From SB25 sp029560875 (GTDB lineage: Bacteria; Bacteroidota; Bacteroidia; Bacteroidales; Tenuifilaceae): a stretch of 64,000 nucleotides of DNA. The position numbers and the translations under genes are program-made. Numbering within the stretch: the stretch's first letter is position 1; each line of letters begins with the position of its first letter. The notes beneath the pieces are model-generated. The model had not been told where the DNA came from. It did no database searches and saw nothing but the letters and a program-made list of their open reading frames with translations. Below, in pieces: positions 16,081-25,877 of the stretch. The stretch is from the NCBI GenBank assembly GCA_035388225.1, contig DAOOPM010000006.1, positions 1 through 64,000 on the forward strand. Reading direction: 5' to 3'.

Positions 16081-18377
16081 TTTGCAAGAATATTTTGATA
16101 ATAATTTGGACTTATGATATAATAATCATCTTCTTCTTCAATCAAAACATCGTCTAATGTTTCATAGCAAACTTCATTTATGCTTTCAATGAGTTGGTTC
16201 GTAAAAACTCCATTTGATTTAGCAAATGATTCAAACTCACTTTGAGGAATTGAAAAGTTATTTTTTGCGAATTTCTCTAATACAGCTATATGCAGTTGAT
16301 TAAACAGAATACTATTAAGATAGTTTGAGTTTTGAACCTCATCTGTTTTTTGAGTTATTTCAATTTTAACTTCCTCGGTGTTTATTTCTTGTGTTTTAAT
16401 TGCACTATGTTCATCTTCGTATTCATCATTTAAATATTCATTAAGAAGTTCTACCGTTTCTGAATGTTGTTCTTGTACCTCCTTTATTGATTCAGAATCT
16501 AACTTTATCTTTTTTCTTTTTACTGCATATATTTTTGAAATACCAAGTAAGGCTTTCTCTAAATTTTTATCATTAATGAGTTCGCTCACAATAATTTCAA
16601 ATTCATGGAGCTGCTCATTAGTTTTGAACAAACTTTTCTGAATTGTCTTTGTAAACTGTCGGTTGTCAAAAACTACCGATTTTAGGTCATGATACAAATA
16701 ATGAATATAAAGTGTCAATGCCGCTTCCTGATTACTCTTAGAAATAAATTTGGATGCTTCAAAGAAAATAATCTCAACTGAGGGGTTTTTCTTATTTAAG
16801 TTTGCCAAGGACATTATATCATCAATAAATTGCTTGGGGTCGTCCTTGTAATTTGTTGTAATTTCATCGAATTTGAGTTTCCAACGATTTGTATTTAGAG
16901 TATATAGTTCAATCTCTGTTAATTCATCTGGTGGTTTTATTTTTGAAATTAAGATTGGAAGTATTTCTGATACTTTTGAAATGATTTTAGATTCAAGTGC
17001 TAAGTTAACTTCTGTGGTGCTGTAATAACTATTCGTATTAATTTTTCTTTTATGGCCGTATTGTTCACGAACACAATTCTCGCAATGCTTAAAGATATGT
17101 GAATAGATTTCTTTTGTTGTTGATTCAATACAATACTTATAATTCAAACTACCAAATCTATAGTTGAAATGCTTTTTCGCAATCACGTCTGCTACTATGG
17201 AAAATTGTTCATCTAATGATGTCCCTTCTTGATTGTACTTATTAGTTAATTCAGCAATTGTAGCGATGAATAGTTTTAAGATTTCGAGATAACAATATTC
17301 AATGTTACAAAAAACATTGCTTGGATACCATAGTTTATTTAGAAGGGCTTCATCCTCATCATTTAAGTTAAGTTTAGTTTTATATTTGCTTCCAATTCTC
17401 CAATAGTCATAATCAGTATAACTGTAGTTGAATTCTTTGGTATTTTGTGCTTTAAGTCTCGATAATCCATCAATATCTCCACATGCGTCCATTTTCTCCA
17501 TTAGAAATGAAACACCATAAGATTTTGTTTTAGGATAACAATAACCTAAAATATCTAGCTGCTTTTCTAATATAGGGATGTCTTTGTGATTTTCATATTC
17601 ATTAAGTAAGTCAAAAAGTAAGATAAAAGCATAGTTAGTATTTCCTTCCAAATCATAATGCTCTCCATTTAAGAAACACGTTTTGAAATGAAAGTAAAAA
17701 TTTTTCTGCTCTTCTGTTGCATATTTGATTTCCGAGAAAGAATAAACATAATGATGCGCCCAATAGGGAATTCCTTTTCCATATTTCTTTAACTCGATTG
17801 CTGGAATTATTTTGTATGATTCTCCTGTAACATCAATTATTGAATCATCATTTTTTACTTTATAGGAAATTGGTGACAAAGACGATGCTTTTTTACTTTG
17901 AAGTGAACTATTGATTGTTTCCTCCCTATGAATTCGATTTGAATTACTTGAATAATTGCTAGATGGCGTTATAGGTGTTTTTTTACGATTAAATGCGTAA
18001 ATAATTATGGCAACTATCACTAAGGCTATTATTACTAATAGTGAAGAATTAGATTCATTTGGTTCTGAATCGATTTTTGGTCTTTCTACTTCTACAGGAA
18101 TTAGATACTCACTAAACAAATAACCTGCTCTACTCTGATATTCAGCCCTATACCACAAGGGATTCGTTTTATCTGTTACCTTAACAGTCTCGCCTTTCTT
18201 GATAATTCCCATTGAGAGGAACTCTGAACCAGCCCCGCTTCTAAAATTTAAATTTGTTGTGGTTTTATATTCATCCGAAGCACTCAGGCTACTAGTAATT
18301 ACAGCAAAAAATATTGTAATTATTGTTTTAAGAATCCTTTTCTTATTAGTTATTAAACCATGCATTTTTATTTCCAA
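16077..18377 (-). CDS. Membrane-anchored SH3b / TerB-N / TerB-C protein
   Basis: 766 aa. There is a signal peptide (about 14-34), then a bacterial SH3b domain (37-93: LNFRSGAGSEF...WYRAEYQSRAGYLFSEYL), then a transmembrane helix (111-129) followed by NRKK. SH3b is therefore predicted outside the membrane and the rest in the cytoplasm. Residues about 197-330 (YGKGIPYWAHHYVYSFSE...YFHFKTCFLNGEHYDLEG) resemble TerB-N, and the last 70 residues resemble TerB-C. TerB-N/C proteins are known partners of DUF2791 ATPases and helicases; an envelope-anchored SH3b form suggests a sensor. It is the first gene of the operon. Confidence 0.75.
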   Translation of the reverse strand: MEIKMHGLITNKKRILKTIITIFFAVITSSLSASDEYKTTTNLNFRSGAGSEFLSMGIIKKGETVKVTDKTNPLWYRAEYQSRAGYLFSEYLIPVEVERPKIDSEPNESNSSLLVIIALVIVAIIIYAFNRKKTPITPSSNYSSNSNRIHREETINSSLQSKKASSLSPISYKVKNDDSIIDVTGESYKIIPAIELKKYGKGIPYWAHHYVYSFSEIKYATEEQKNFYFHFKTCFLNGEHYDLEGNTNYAFILLFDLLNEYENHKDIPILEKQLDILGYCYPKTKSYGVSFLMEKMDACGDIDGLSRLKAQNTKEFNYSYTDYDYWRIGSKYKTKLNLNDEDEALLNKLWYPSNVFCNIEYCYLEILKLFIATIAELTNKYNQEGTSLDEQFSIVADVIAKKHFNYRFGSLNYKYCIESTTKEIYSHIFKHCENCVREQYGHKRKINTNSYYSTTEVNLALESKIISKVSEILPILISKIKPPDELTEIELYTLNTNRWKLKFDEITTNYKDDPKQFIDDIMSLANLNKKNPSVEIIFFEASKFISKSNQEAALTLYIHYLYHDLKSVVFDNRQFTKTIQKSLFKTNEQLHEFEIIVSELINDKNLEKALLGISKIYAVKRKKIKLDSESIKEVQEQHSETVELLNEYLNDEYEDEHSAIKTQEINTEEVKIEITQKTDEVQNSNYLNSILFNQLHIAVLEKFAKNNFSIPQSEFESFAKSNGVFTNQLIESINEVCYETLDDVLIEEEDDYYIISPNYYQNILAK

Positions 18378-18489
18378 GTTTTTTATATAAATACTAAGTA
18401 TGCCTTAAATAAACGAAAAAGTAAAATAGCAAAAACTAATTTAGTTAAAATATCTGTTAAGCAATTATTTTTGTAGAATTAACTTATTA

Positions 18490-19407
18490 CTATAAGTTCT
18501 TTAAAAATTCATCCTCAGATATTACTTCTAGTTCAGCACCTTGTTCGATTAACTTAATTGCCTTCTCTTGTTTGTTACTCATGCCATCCTCCCCAACCAA
18601 TCTATAGTCCTGCTGTCCAACGACCAAAAAATCTGTTTCTTTGGTTACCCCACCACCATTTATTCCACCAATGTCTGCTATTATTTGTTGTGCTTCATGT
18701 CTTGGCATAGATGATAATGTTCCAGTAAATACAACAGTTCTACCGAAAAATATGCTTTCTGGATTATGCTTTTGTGGGTCTCCTGTAATATTTCGTGGTT
18801 TTGTTTCTCTCTTTGTTTCTCTCATTGTTTCACAAGGCTTATAACCACTTCCAGAAATTCGACCTATTGTTGTCCTAAGTTTCTCTGGAAAGTCTTCAAT
18901 ACAGTTTACACCAACAATTTCAAATGCTTTAACTGCAAGTTTAGCTGTTGCTTCACTATCAGCAGCAGCTCTGTGGTGGTCAAGTGGTATGTTATTATGT
19001 CGACAAAGTGTTGCCAATCCATAGTCAGATAATCCTTGCCATACTTTTTTTGCGAAGATGTAACTACATGCATAATTAAGTTCTGGATATTTAATTTTAT
19101 AGGTATCCATAGTTCGTCTTAATACGCTCATATCAAAACCTGCATTGTGAGCAATTAAGAATTTATGCTTGATTAACGGCTCTATCTCTTTCCACAATTC
19201 AACAAATTCTGGAGAATTCTTAACGTCTTTTGGTGTTATTCCGTGTATTGAGACGCAAAAATCATCAAAATATGGGTAGCAAATGGGTTTAATCAACCAT
19301 GATTTCACCTCCTTAATCTGATTATTCTCAACAAAGGTTAATCCAATTTCACATGGACTGTTTCTTTCTGGTGTGGCTGTTTCAAAGTCAATTGTAATAA
19401 AGTCCAT
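18490..19407 (-). CDS. DEDDh 3'-5' exonuclease with C-terminal BRCT domain
   Basis: 305 aa. The DnaQ-like exonuclease occupies about 1-165: DFE at 7-9, HNAGFD around 92-97, and the final His/Asp in LDHHRAAADSEAT. A short linker is followed by a BRCT domain (about 217-305: FFGRTVVFTGTLSSMPRHEAQQIIADIGG). Proteins of this architecture occur widely in Bacteroidota and other bacteria as DNA-repair exonucleases. Here it lies inside the element, 112 nt upstream of the TerB operon on the same strand, and might serve that operon or act alone. Confidence 0.9.
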   Translation of the reverse strand: MDFITIDFETATPERNSPCEIGLTFVENNQIKEVKSWLIKPICYPYFDDFCVSIHGITPKDVKNSPEFVELWKEIEPLIKHKFLIAHNAGFDMSVLRRTMDTYKIKYPELNYACSYIFAKKVWQGLSDYGLATLCRHNNIPLDHHRAAADSEATAKLAVKAFEIVGVNCIEDFPEKLRTTIGRISGSGYKPCETMRETKRETKPRNITGDPQKHNPESIFFGRTVVFTGTLSSMPRHEAQQIIADIGGINGGGVTKETDFLVVGQQDYRLVGEDGMSNKQEKAIKLIEQGAELEVISEDEFLKNL

Positions 19408-19450
19408 AACACAATTATTGTTAAGGTTAACTCTTTAAAGAATATAATTG

Positions 19451-20056
19451 TTATTCATATCTCCCAATCGTCCAGAGTAGTTTATCAACGAATCGGTTGT
19501 ATCTTATCATTTCAATGTTTTCGACTTCATCTTTGAAATCAACTTCGATTATTTTCAAATGATGGCTAACAGAATTCAAGCAACTATCAATCTCTCTCTT
19601 ATTCTTTTGTTTGAATTCATCGACTTTGGGTATGTAGTGTGAATAAATATTGGTTTTAAGTCCTACAGCTTGTTTAGCCAAATTGTCCAAGGGTAAAATT
19701 GTCCAAGGGTCATTCAAGAATAATATTTTAGACGCTAACGATGTCATTACTTTCCCATGTGTAATTCCTTTTTCTTTAAGGAGTTTTGCAAAGACGTCAA
19801 CGTTTTTTTGGCCTTTCGTATTGACCCATTGCATAGTTAACTGAAGTAAAAAGTCGGTTTTTGATTTTTCAACATTACGAGCGACCCTGTATTCATTTAT
19901 AAAGGATTTGAATGTTCCATATGATAGACTTAAATAATAACCAGTTTCCGTTTTGCCTAACTTATATCGCTTGAATTCTCTAATGTAAGTTAAGTCTGAA
20001 CGATAATATTGGAGTAAGTTGCCTAATGCTTGGATTTGGACATTCGTCATATTCAC
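19451..20056 (-). CDS. 201-aa protein of unknown function, copy A of a duplicated gene
   Basis: 201 aa, soluble and helical. Aligned by hand with the 34267-34872 protein it has the same length, no gaps and about 83 percent identity. The most conserved part is GKVMTSLASKILFLNDPWTI and the following D-N-LAKQAVG, which recalls the SKxLH-x-x-P-x-x-x-P-x-D pattern of helical DNA-glycosylase-like proteins found near restriction genes; that likeness is weak. The gene ends 44 nt before the exonuclease-BRCT gene. A decayed ADP-ribosylglycohydrolase tail lies directly upstream. Confidence 0.8.
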   Translation of the reverse strand: MNMTNVQIQALGNLLQYYRSDLTYIREFKRYKLGKTETGYYLSLSYGTFKSFINEYRVARNVEKSKTDFLLQLTMQWVNTKGQKNVDVFAKLLKEKGITHGKVMTSLASKILFLNDPWTILPLDNLAKQAVGLKTNIYSHYIPKVDEFKQKNKREIDSCLNSVSHHLKIIEVDFKDEVENIEMIRYNRFVDKLLWTIGRYE

Positions 20057-20093
20057 TAATAATTTTGTTAATAAAAATATCTACTCTTTTTGA

Positions 20094-20237
20094 TTAATCA
20101 TAGTTATTGTATGTTTTTTTACTCAATCGTTCAGTTAAATCCTCAATATCCTTTCTTCTCGCCAATTTGTTAAACCATTCATTAGGAATACTTTTTAAAC
20201 CAGAAAGTTGTTTAGCAAGCACACCAATTACTAAGGT
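20094..20237 (-). pseudogene. C-terminal relic of an ADP-ribosylglycohydrolase-like gene, copy A
   Basis: A 47-codon open stretch, TLVIGVLAKQLSGLKSIPNE then WFNKLARRKDIEDLTERL and a short tail to TAA at 20094. The G...SIPxEW...KL..R..IEDL..RL pattern is the usual C-terminus of ADP-ribosylglycohydrolases (DraG/ARH). No start codon and no catalytic part are present; a stop lies just upstream. The 34907-35010 relic is a second version of the same end. Confidence 0.6.
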
Positions 20238-20346
20238 CTAATCACATTTATTTTTCATACAGGTTCCTTCATTTTTACGGATTCTGTGTGTAATTTATAT
20301 CTATGTAAAGAAGACCCTACCCAATTTTGAAATAACTGAATTTTTT

Positions 20347-20484
20347 ATGGCACAAACTGACCTTGTATGGAAGATTATTACAGATGCTTTCACACTACAA
20401 TTCAGTGTGAAAAAAGATGAAAGGAGTAAAGAATATCTTGAAGAGGTGAAATTTACGTCAAAGATAAATCTAAGATGGTTCTGA
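20347..20484 (+). pseudogene. Short decayed reading frame
   Basis: ATG at 20347 opens 45 codons (MAQTDLVWKIITDAFTLQFS...) ending in TGA. In the next frame coding-like sequence continues (SEYSIAEDQCEFGKKLDELV), which suggests a gene broken by a frameshift at about 20460-20485. The family is unknown. The rest of 20238-20733 shows no credible gene. Confidence 0.35.
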
Positions 20485-20733
20485 ATATTCAATTGCAGAA
20501 GACCAATGTGAATTTGGGAAAAAGTTGGATGAACTTGTTATAATGATTTAGTATAATGGTTTACATCAAGGACGAAAAGTCGTCACAATTATTGCTAATA
20601 CAAGTTTTTTTCATAATTGATGCAGAGATTTATTAAAAAGTATACTGATTACAATATTTCTAACAATAAAACACGAAGTATGGTTAACTAAGACTATACT
20701 TTGTGCTTATAAAGACTTAACTCAGAGTTTCTG

Positions 20734-21918
20734 CTAACCGAAAATCTTTGCTATGCTGTGTAAAACAAAATCTTGACTTATTTTTTCTTGCTCAAGTCGA
20801 ATTGTATCTACGTTATCTGCTTTGACAAAATTGAATAGTTCAAGCTCTTCAGAATTGAGATTTGGTAAATTAGTAACATTGGTTGGTTCACCTTTATCCC
20901 AATCCTCTTTAAAAGCATTTAAGGTCTCAAAGTCCATCATGAAGGACTTTGTATGTGGAAAGTAACTTTTTATTTGTGAAAGGATTTGTAAACCATGGGT
21001 ATCTATATCTCCCCAGTAATAAATTTCTTTATCATTTAGCCATGTAGCCTTTTTTAAACTACCAACCTTAAACCCACTTCCGAATATTCCAATGGAATTT
21101 TTCATTTGAGGAAGTGTAAGAAAGTTCATTAAGTTACTGAAATTCGTCTTGTTTTCGAGTATAAAAACCTTCTCACAAGGGATTGTCAAATGTTTAAACT
21201 CTTCTTCTGTTACTTCAATATCTGTTAAATTGGATAAGTACTTTTCAGAAATAACTTTATCCAAAATCCTAATCCTGATTTGGCTTTGGTTGAATTTAAG
21301 CCCGAATCGTTTTTCAAAATCTTTTGTTGTTGAATAATCCTCATTAACGCTTTCTGGGGGTAAAATTATACTTAGCAATTCTAGTAGAACGCCCTTGTTG
21401 TTTTCAATGAATTTTGTATGAACCTTGATTGGCAACTCTCTTATATATAGATTTGGTTTGGGGTTATTCTTAAAGTATTGGCAAACTTTAATTAAAGATT
21501 CCCAAGTTTGGCTATTATCAATTACTTTCTTAGGGTACTTTTTTACCCAGTCAATTAGTTCTGGAAAACTAGTAAGGATTTTATTGGTATTGATTCTATA
21601 TGATTCAACTTCTCGTTCTTTATGCAGAAACTTCAGAAAGTCCAGTTCAGTTTGAAAACTAAAACTCTCGGGCAAACTTTGAATTCCATGCCTTTTGGTA
21701 TTTACCTTTTTGTAAGTAATTGTGTAACCGAAATTTTTAATATCCTTTGATTGCTGAATTATTTCTGATAATTCACTTCTCATTTCATTAAAATCAACAG
21801 AAATTGATTTGTCGGAGCGAATCGTTTTCGGGAAAAATGATTCCTCTGATAATATTGATTTTAGAAAGTCAATATAGAGATTCTCAGATTTCTTCTTTAT
21901 TTCAGCTACTGTAATCAC
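20734..21918 (-). CDS. jetD: Wadjet JetD, Toprim nuclease subunit
   Basis: 394 aa, DUF3322/DUF2220 architecture. The C-terminal Toprim-like part is clear: VFILENKTNF with the catalytic-type Glu, GSGFKVG, YWGDIDTHGLQIL with two Asp, and a final RLEQEKIS. In Wadjet, JetD cleaves the plasmid that the JetABC motor has extruded. Its start overlaps the jetC stop by 17 nt. It is the last gene of the operon, and the stop at 20734 is followed by AT-rich spacer without a good terminator. Confidence 0.93.
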   Translation of the reverse strand: MITVAEIKKKSENLYIDFLKSILSEESFFPKTIRSDKSISVDFNEMRSELSEIIQQSKDIKNFGYTITYKKVNTKRHGIQSLPESFSFQTELDFLKFLHKEREVESYRINTNKILTSFPELIDWVKKYPKKVIDNSQTWESLIKVCQYFKNNPKPNLYIRELPIKVHTKFIENNKGVLLELLSIILPPESVNEDYSTTKDFEKRFGLKFNQSQIRIRILDKVISEKYLSNLTDIEVTEEEFKHLTIPCEKVFILENKTNFSNLMNFLTLPQMKNSIGIFGSGFKVGSLKKATWLNDKEIYYWGDIDTHGLQILSQIKSYFPHTKSFMMDFETLNAFKEDWDKGEPTNVTNLPNLNSEELELFNFVKADNVDTIRLEQEKISQDFVLHSIAKIFG

Positions 21919-24900
21919 TTGTAGTTAAGGTTTTTTCGTCAATAAGTTTTTTTGCTTGTTCAATTGTAGTGTCAAAGATTCTCGAATTTCTGTTGTTTAC
22001 ACGATGTACTATATGAACTCCAGAAATATAAGGTTCAGCAATTTGAATCTTATCATCAGGTGTGACCAATAGCATTTGCAAATTCAATTTTTGAGTCAAA
22101 TCCATAAGATAAACAGCTTTCTCTTCGTCTTGCTTTGCGAATGCTTCATCCACACATATGAAGCGAAATGAATTTGTATTCATTCCATCCTTTAAAATTC
22201 CATACTGATAAGCTATCGCAGCACCCATAATTGTATATGTTATTTGGGCTTGCTCTCCTGATGAAAGTTTTGCAGTATTGTCATAAACCTTTGGTGGACG
22301 TTTCATATCCTCTCTGTAAAATTCTTTTGCCAAAAATTTTAACCAATTTCTAACATCCGTTACACGTTTTCTCCAATCTTCCTTTTCAGTAAGTTTGGTA
22401 ATGAGTTCTTTAATCTTTAGGAAACTACTTTCTAGAATTTGGTCATCCTTGGTTCTTTCGTATTCAGCAATATCAGGCTTCCACTCTTTTAAACTTAACC
22501 GAAAGTCTTGAATGTCTTTAGAGTTTTCCTTTTCAGCAAACAGTTGAATAAAGGTGGTTTGAGGATTCTTTTTAAAATCAATTTTTTTAAGAGATTCATT
22601 CAAAGCTTCAATACTTTCAAGAATTTGCTCCTCCTGGTTATCAAGTAGTGTTTTAAAGTCTGACACCCCTTTAATCATATTATCATTTAGGTAATTCTTG
22701 AACTTAGTCCTATTCTCAATCAACTCCTCTCTTTCAATCCTATTAAATATTTCAAGATAATCATCAACGAATGTTATTTCTTTTCCAAGCTTATGTGTAT
22801 CAGAAGTCCAGTCTTTAAATACTTGAATTATTGAGTCATCAGGCTGTTTGAAGTTTTGCATTGAAGATTGCAACTTTAACTCAAGTTTTCTTTGAATTTC
22901 TATCAGGTGTTCAATATCGTTCGTTAATTTATCAGATACTGCCTTATTTCTTGAATTTAGGTTACCAAAACATAAATTATCCAATTCTGTTTTAAACTTT
23001 CCCTCAAATTCTAAAAACTTTTCTGTGAAAACAATATCCTTGAAATCCTCAAGAAAAAAAGAGCACTGATTAAACTGATTTTCTAAATCAACTACAAGCG
23101 ATTTTTTAATTGTTCTTCCCTCAATTAATTTATCTCTTTCATTATCTTTCAAGCTAATAATAGTCTGTAATTCTGAAAGTTGTGTTCTGAGAAGGTTAAC
23201 TCTATCATTGCTTTTCTCCAATTCGTCTCTACGCTTTATTAAGTTCTGAATCTCTAACGAAATTTCTTTCCAATCTATATCAGAATAATTTTCAAACAGT
23301 AGAAATTTTGTGATGTCTTCCTTTTCATCCTCTAGCCTTTTTTGTCGCTTTTCAAGTTTAGAAATGTCATCTCTTTTGCTCTTTATAATATTTTCAATTT
23401 GTTTTAAAGATTCACGAGTCAGTTTTATTTTTTCCTTATTGTCCCAACCCAATACAAAATTCTCTCTACTTAATGCCTTCTGCCTATCATCCTTCTCATG
23501 AAGTGTTCCGTTTTTTATTAGCCCATTACTTGTTACTGCTTTGTTGTAGGAAGGTAAATCATCTTTAGATGTACATATAAAATTGTATTTCGTTTTGATT
23601 TGGTTTTCTATCCAATCAGCATATCTCGAATCTCTTTTAATCTCAATTTTAGAAAAGATACTATCCTTGTCTTTTGATATGAGGCTATTCATGAAATTTT
23701 CTTTCTGAAATCTTTCATATCGTATTTTTTCTTTCAAGTCCTTTTCATTAACATATTCATTGACTTGTTTATAATACTCATCTGGAACAATTAGTCTTAA
23801 AGCGAAATTGTGTAACACTTTCTCAATTGCCATTTCCCAATTTTTCTCTTTTGGTAATATCTGAATCAACTCACCAATGAACGGAATTTCACTTTGTGTT
23901 GCTCCTGTAATTGCAAGTATTTCCTGTTGTATCTCTGAGATACGACCAGTAATATTATTTTTTTGTTTAGTTAATTCATCTAATTCTTTAGCTTTTTCCT
24001 CATGCTGTTTTTCAGCAGTTTCTTTTTCATTTTCTAAAATCCTCAATCTTTTTTGTATTCCGTTCTCCTTATTCTTTAACTCATCATCAACTTCTTCATG
24101 TCGCCTAGTTGCTTTGGTTATCTGCTCATAAAATAACTCTTCACTTGGGTTTTCATCAAAATTTATTCTAATTGCAGCTTTATTATACCTATTAAGTCTA
24201 TCTTCTCGTCTCGTTTTATCTGCTGTTTTAACTTTTATTTCTTTGTCAAGTTCTTGAATTTGCTTGCCTGTTTCATCATTCCTAATATCTGAATCTAATA
24301 TTTTTTCAGTTTCACGTTTAGTATCTATCTCATTTTTCAATTCTAACTCTTTCTCTGTAATTCTTTTCAATTCAAGTGATTCATTTTCTATTTCGGTTTC
24401 AAGAAAATTCTTCTTCTTGTGATAAAAATATATAGGACTTGTTTCCCTTAATTCAGAAAGTATTAGTAATTCATTTTTTGTTTTCTCCAATTCTTCTGCA
24501 TTCTCTTTCACTGGTTTCAAGAGCTCTAATTGCTTTTCTGCCTTCTGCATCTCATGGTGTGCATCTAAAAGCTTTTGGTAGTTATTGCGTAAGTTTTGAA
24601 AATCATCTTCAATTTTGCTTTCTTCAAGCATATTTTCTCTTACAAACTGGTCTAAACTTCCTAATACCTTTAGTCGCATTGTCTGGTCAAAAAGAGTTAA
24701 TGCTTTTGACGAACGCATACCAAATACTTTAAGTAAGGCTTCGGCATATTTAGATGGGCCATCAAATGGTTGAATCAACTCTTTAGTTCCAATTTTAGGG
24801 TATTTTTTATTAAGATTTCTAAGCCATTCTCCCTTTGAATCAAATGGGCTAATATCTCCTTCAATAGTTAATGGTTTAAAAGCGATAATATATTTGCGTT

Positions 24901-25312
24901 TCATTTCACTTCCAGCAAACCACCTTGTCTGTATAAGCGTTACATATCTTTCCTCATTCTTAAAAGTCGCTAGTAGGATTGAATAGGCTTTTGATTTATC
25001 ATCTCTAATTCTTTGAATTTGTCTACCTGATTCAGTTTCTATATCTCCATACTCCCCTAAAACATAACTATCTTCAGTCCTTTGATGCTCGTAGAAACGA
25101 TATCGCTTTTCTGGTACAATTAATGTAAGTAGTCCTTGGATGAAGGTTGTTTTTCCAGAACCGTTTGCTCCAGTGATTAAAGTCGTATTACATTGGGGTG
25201 AAATTCTAAAAACTTCTTTATCAAATGTTCCCCAATTGAATGCTTCGAAATATTGGAGTCGGTATCCAGCTTCTCCTGACTTTGTGCTAAATAAACTATA
25301 CATCTTTCTCAA
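21902..25312 (-). CDS. jetC: Wadjet JetC, SMC/MukB-like ATPase
   Basis: 1136 aa. Walker A TGANGSGKTTF is at 47-57, the ABC signature-like KLSSGEQAQITYTIMG is about 110 residues from the end, and Walker B is FRFICVDEAFAKQD. Long coiled coils lie between (charged heptads about 230-460 and 640-900) with a hinge-like middle. JetC is the motor of the JetABC complex, which extrudes DNA loops and senses small circular DNA. The start may be Met1 or Met4. It overlaps jetB by up to 17 nt. Confidence 0.95.
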   Translation of the reverse strand: MRKMYSLFSTKSGEAGYRLQYFEAFNWGTFDKEVFRISPQCNTTLITGANGSGKTTFIQGLLTLIVPEKRYRFYEHQRTEDSYVLGEYGDIETESGRQIQRIRDDKSKAYSILLATFKNEERYVTLIQTRWFAGSEMKRKYIIAFKPLTIEGDISPFDSKGEWLRNLNKKYPKIGTKELIQPFDGPSKYAEALLKVFGMRSSKALTLFDQTMRLKVLGSLDQFVRENMLEESKIEDDFQNLRNNYQKLLDAHHEMQKAEKQLELLKPVKENAEELEKTKNELLILSELRETSPIYFYHKKKNFLETEIENESLELKRITEKELELKNEIDTKRETEKILDSDIRNDETGKQIQELDKEIKVKTADKTRREDRLNRYNKAAIRINFDENPSEELFYEQITKATRRHEEVDDELKNKENGIQKRLRILENEKETAEKQHEEKAKELDELTKQKNNITGRISEIQQEILAITGATQSEIPFIGELIQILPKEKNWEMAIEKVLHNFALRLIVPDEYYKQVNEYVNEKDLKEKIRYERFQKENFMNSLISKDKDSIFSKIEIKRDSRYADWIENQIKTKYNFICTSKDDLPSYNKAVTSNGLIKNGTLHEKDDRQKALSRENFVLGWDNKEKIKLTRESLKQIENIIKSKRDDISKLEKRQKRLEDEKEDITKFLLFENYSDIDWKEISLEIQNLIKRRDELEKSNDRVNLLRTQLSELQTIISLKDNERDKLIEGRTIKKSLVVDLENQFNQCSFFLEDFKDIVFTEKFLEFEGKFKTELDNLCFGNLNSRNKAVSDKLTNDIEHLIEIQRKLELKLQSSMQNFKQPDDSIIQVFKDWTSDTHKLGKEITFVDDYLEIFNRIEREELIENRTKFKNYLNDNMIKGVSDFKTLLDNQEEQILESIEALNESLKKIDFKKNPQTTFIQLFAEKENSKDIQDFRLSLKEWKPDIAEYERTKDDQILESSFLKIKELITKLTEKEDWRKRVTDVRNWLKFLAKEFYREDMKRPPKVYDNTAKLSSGEQAQITYTIMGAAIAYQYGILKDGMNTNSFRFICVDEAFAKQDEEKAVYLMDLTQKLNLQMLLVTPDDKIQIAEPYISGVHIVHRVNNRNSRIFDTTIEQAKKLIDEKTLTTSDYSS

Positions 25313-25877
25313 GTTTCTTTTTGAAATCCTCTAAAACATCGTTTGTAATTTTAGCTTTTATAATTCGCCTAACTTCATAACGAGTCTCATCTTTGGAATT
25401 CTCAGGTTTACTAATAACTTTCAAAAAACCAATTTCCACAATGGATTCAATGTACCTATCGAAATTAGCAAAAAGCTTCACTTTATTGGCTTTCTCTTTA
25501 AAGAATAGCTCTATGGATTCCTTTAGAAACTTATGAGTTACATACAGATTTCGTTGGTCAACATTGTTGATTTCAAATTCATCCAACATTTCTCTTAGGA
25601 ACACGCAAATTAAGGAAGTTTCATATTTTAGTGGTATTCTTCTAATCAAGCCAATTGTATTTTTATCCTCATCGAACTCTATTTGCTTTAGGTAAGCGTA
25701 TCCATCCTTCTTTTCAATGATAAGTTCAATGGCAATTTTTTCAAAGTATTGACTAATTGGAATTTGGTAGAACAATAAATCATTCCAAACTTTCTCATTC
25801 TCGTCATAAATTGTTCCTTGCAATAGTTTTACTATTAAAGGTGCATAGGGTTCGTAGATTGGCTTTCGATTATCCAT
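25296..25877 (-). CDS. jetB: Wadjet JetB, MukE-like subunit (DUF4194)
   Basis: 193 aa with the tandem winged-helix look of the DUF4194/MukE family: PLIVKLLQGTIYDENEKVWNDLLFYQIPISQYF at the N-terminus, then LICVFLREMLDEFE and LKVISKPE. JetB is the small kleisin-interacting subunit of the JetABC complex. Its ATG overlaps the jetA stop by one base, and its end overlaps jetC. Identification rests on context as well as on sequence. Confidence 0.92.
   Translation of the reverse strand: MDNRKPIYEPYAPLIVKLLQGTIYDENEKVWNDLLFYQIPISQYFEKIAIELIIEKKDGYAYLKQIEFDEDKNTIGLIRRIPLKYETSLICVFLREMLDEFEINNVDQRNLYVTHKFLKESIELFFKEKANKVKLFANFDRYIESIVEIGFLKVISKPENSKDETRYEVRRIIKAKITNDVLEDFKKKLEKDV

Larger units (their letters stand above)
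19451..20237. repeat. Direct repeat copy A (201-aa gene plus glycohydrolase relic)
   Basis: Homologous to 34267-35010, in the same orientation. The similarity covers the whole 201-aa gene, the 37-nt spacer (very similar ATTCACTAATAATTTT...) and the tail of a lost upstream gene. The two copies enclose about 14 kb of defence genes. Confidence 0.8.

Noticed and set aside
12641..18377. A BREX type 2 system
   Set aside because: Only BrxD- and BrxHI-like proteins are present; PglX, PglZ, BrxC and PglW are absent from the whole element.
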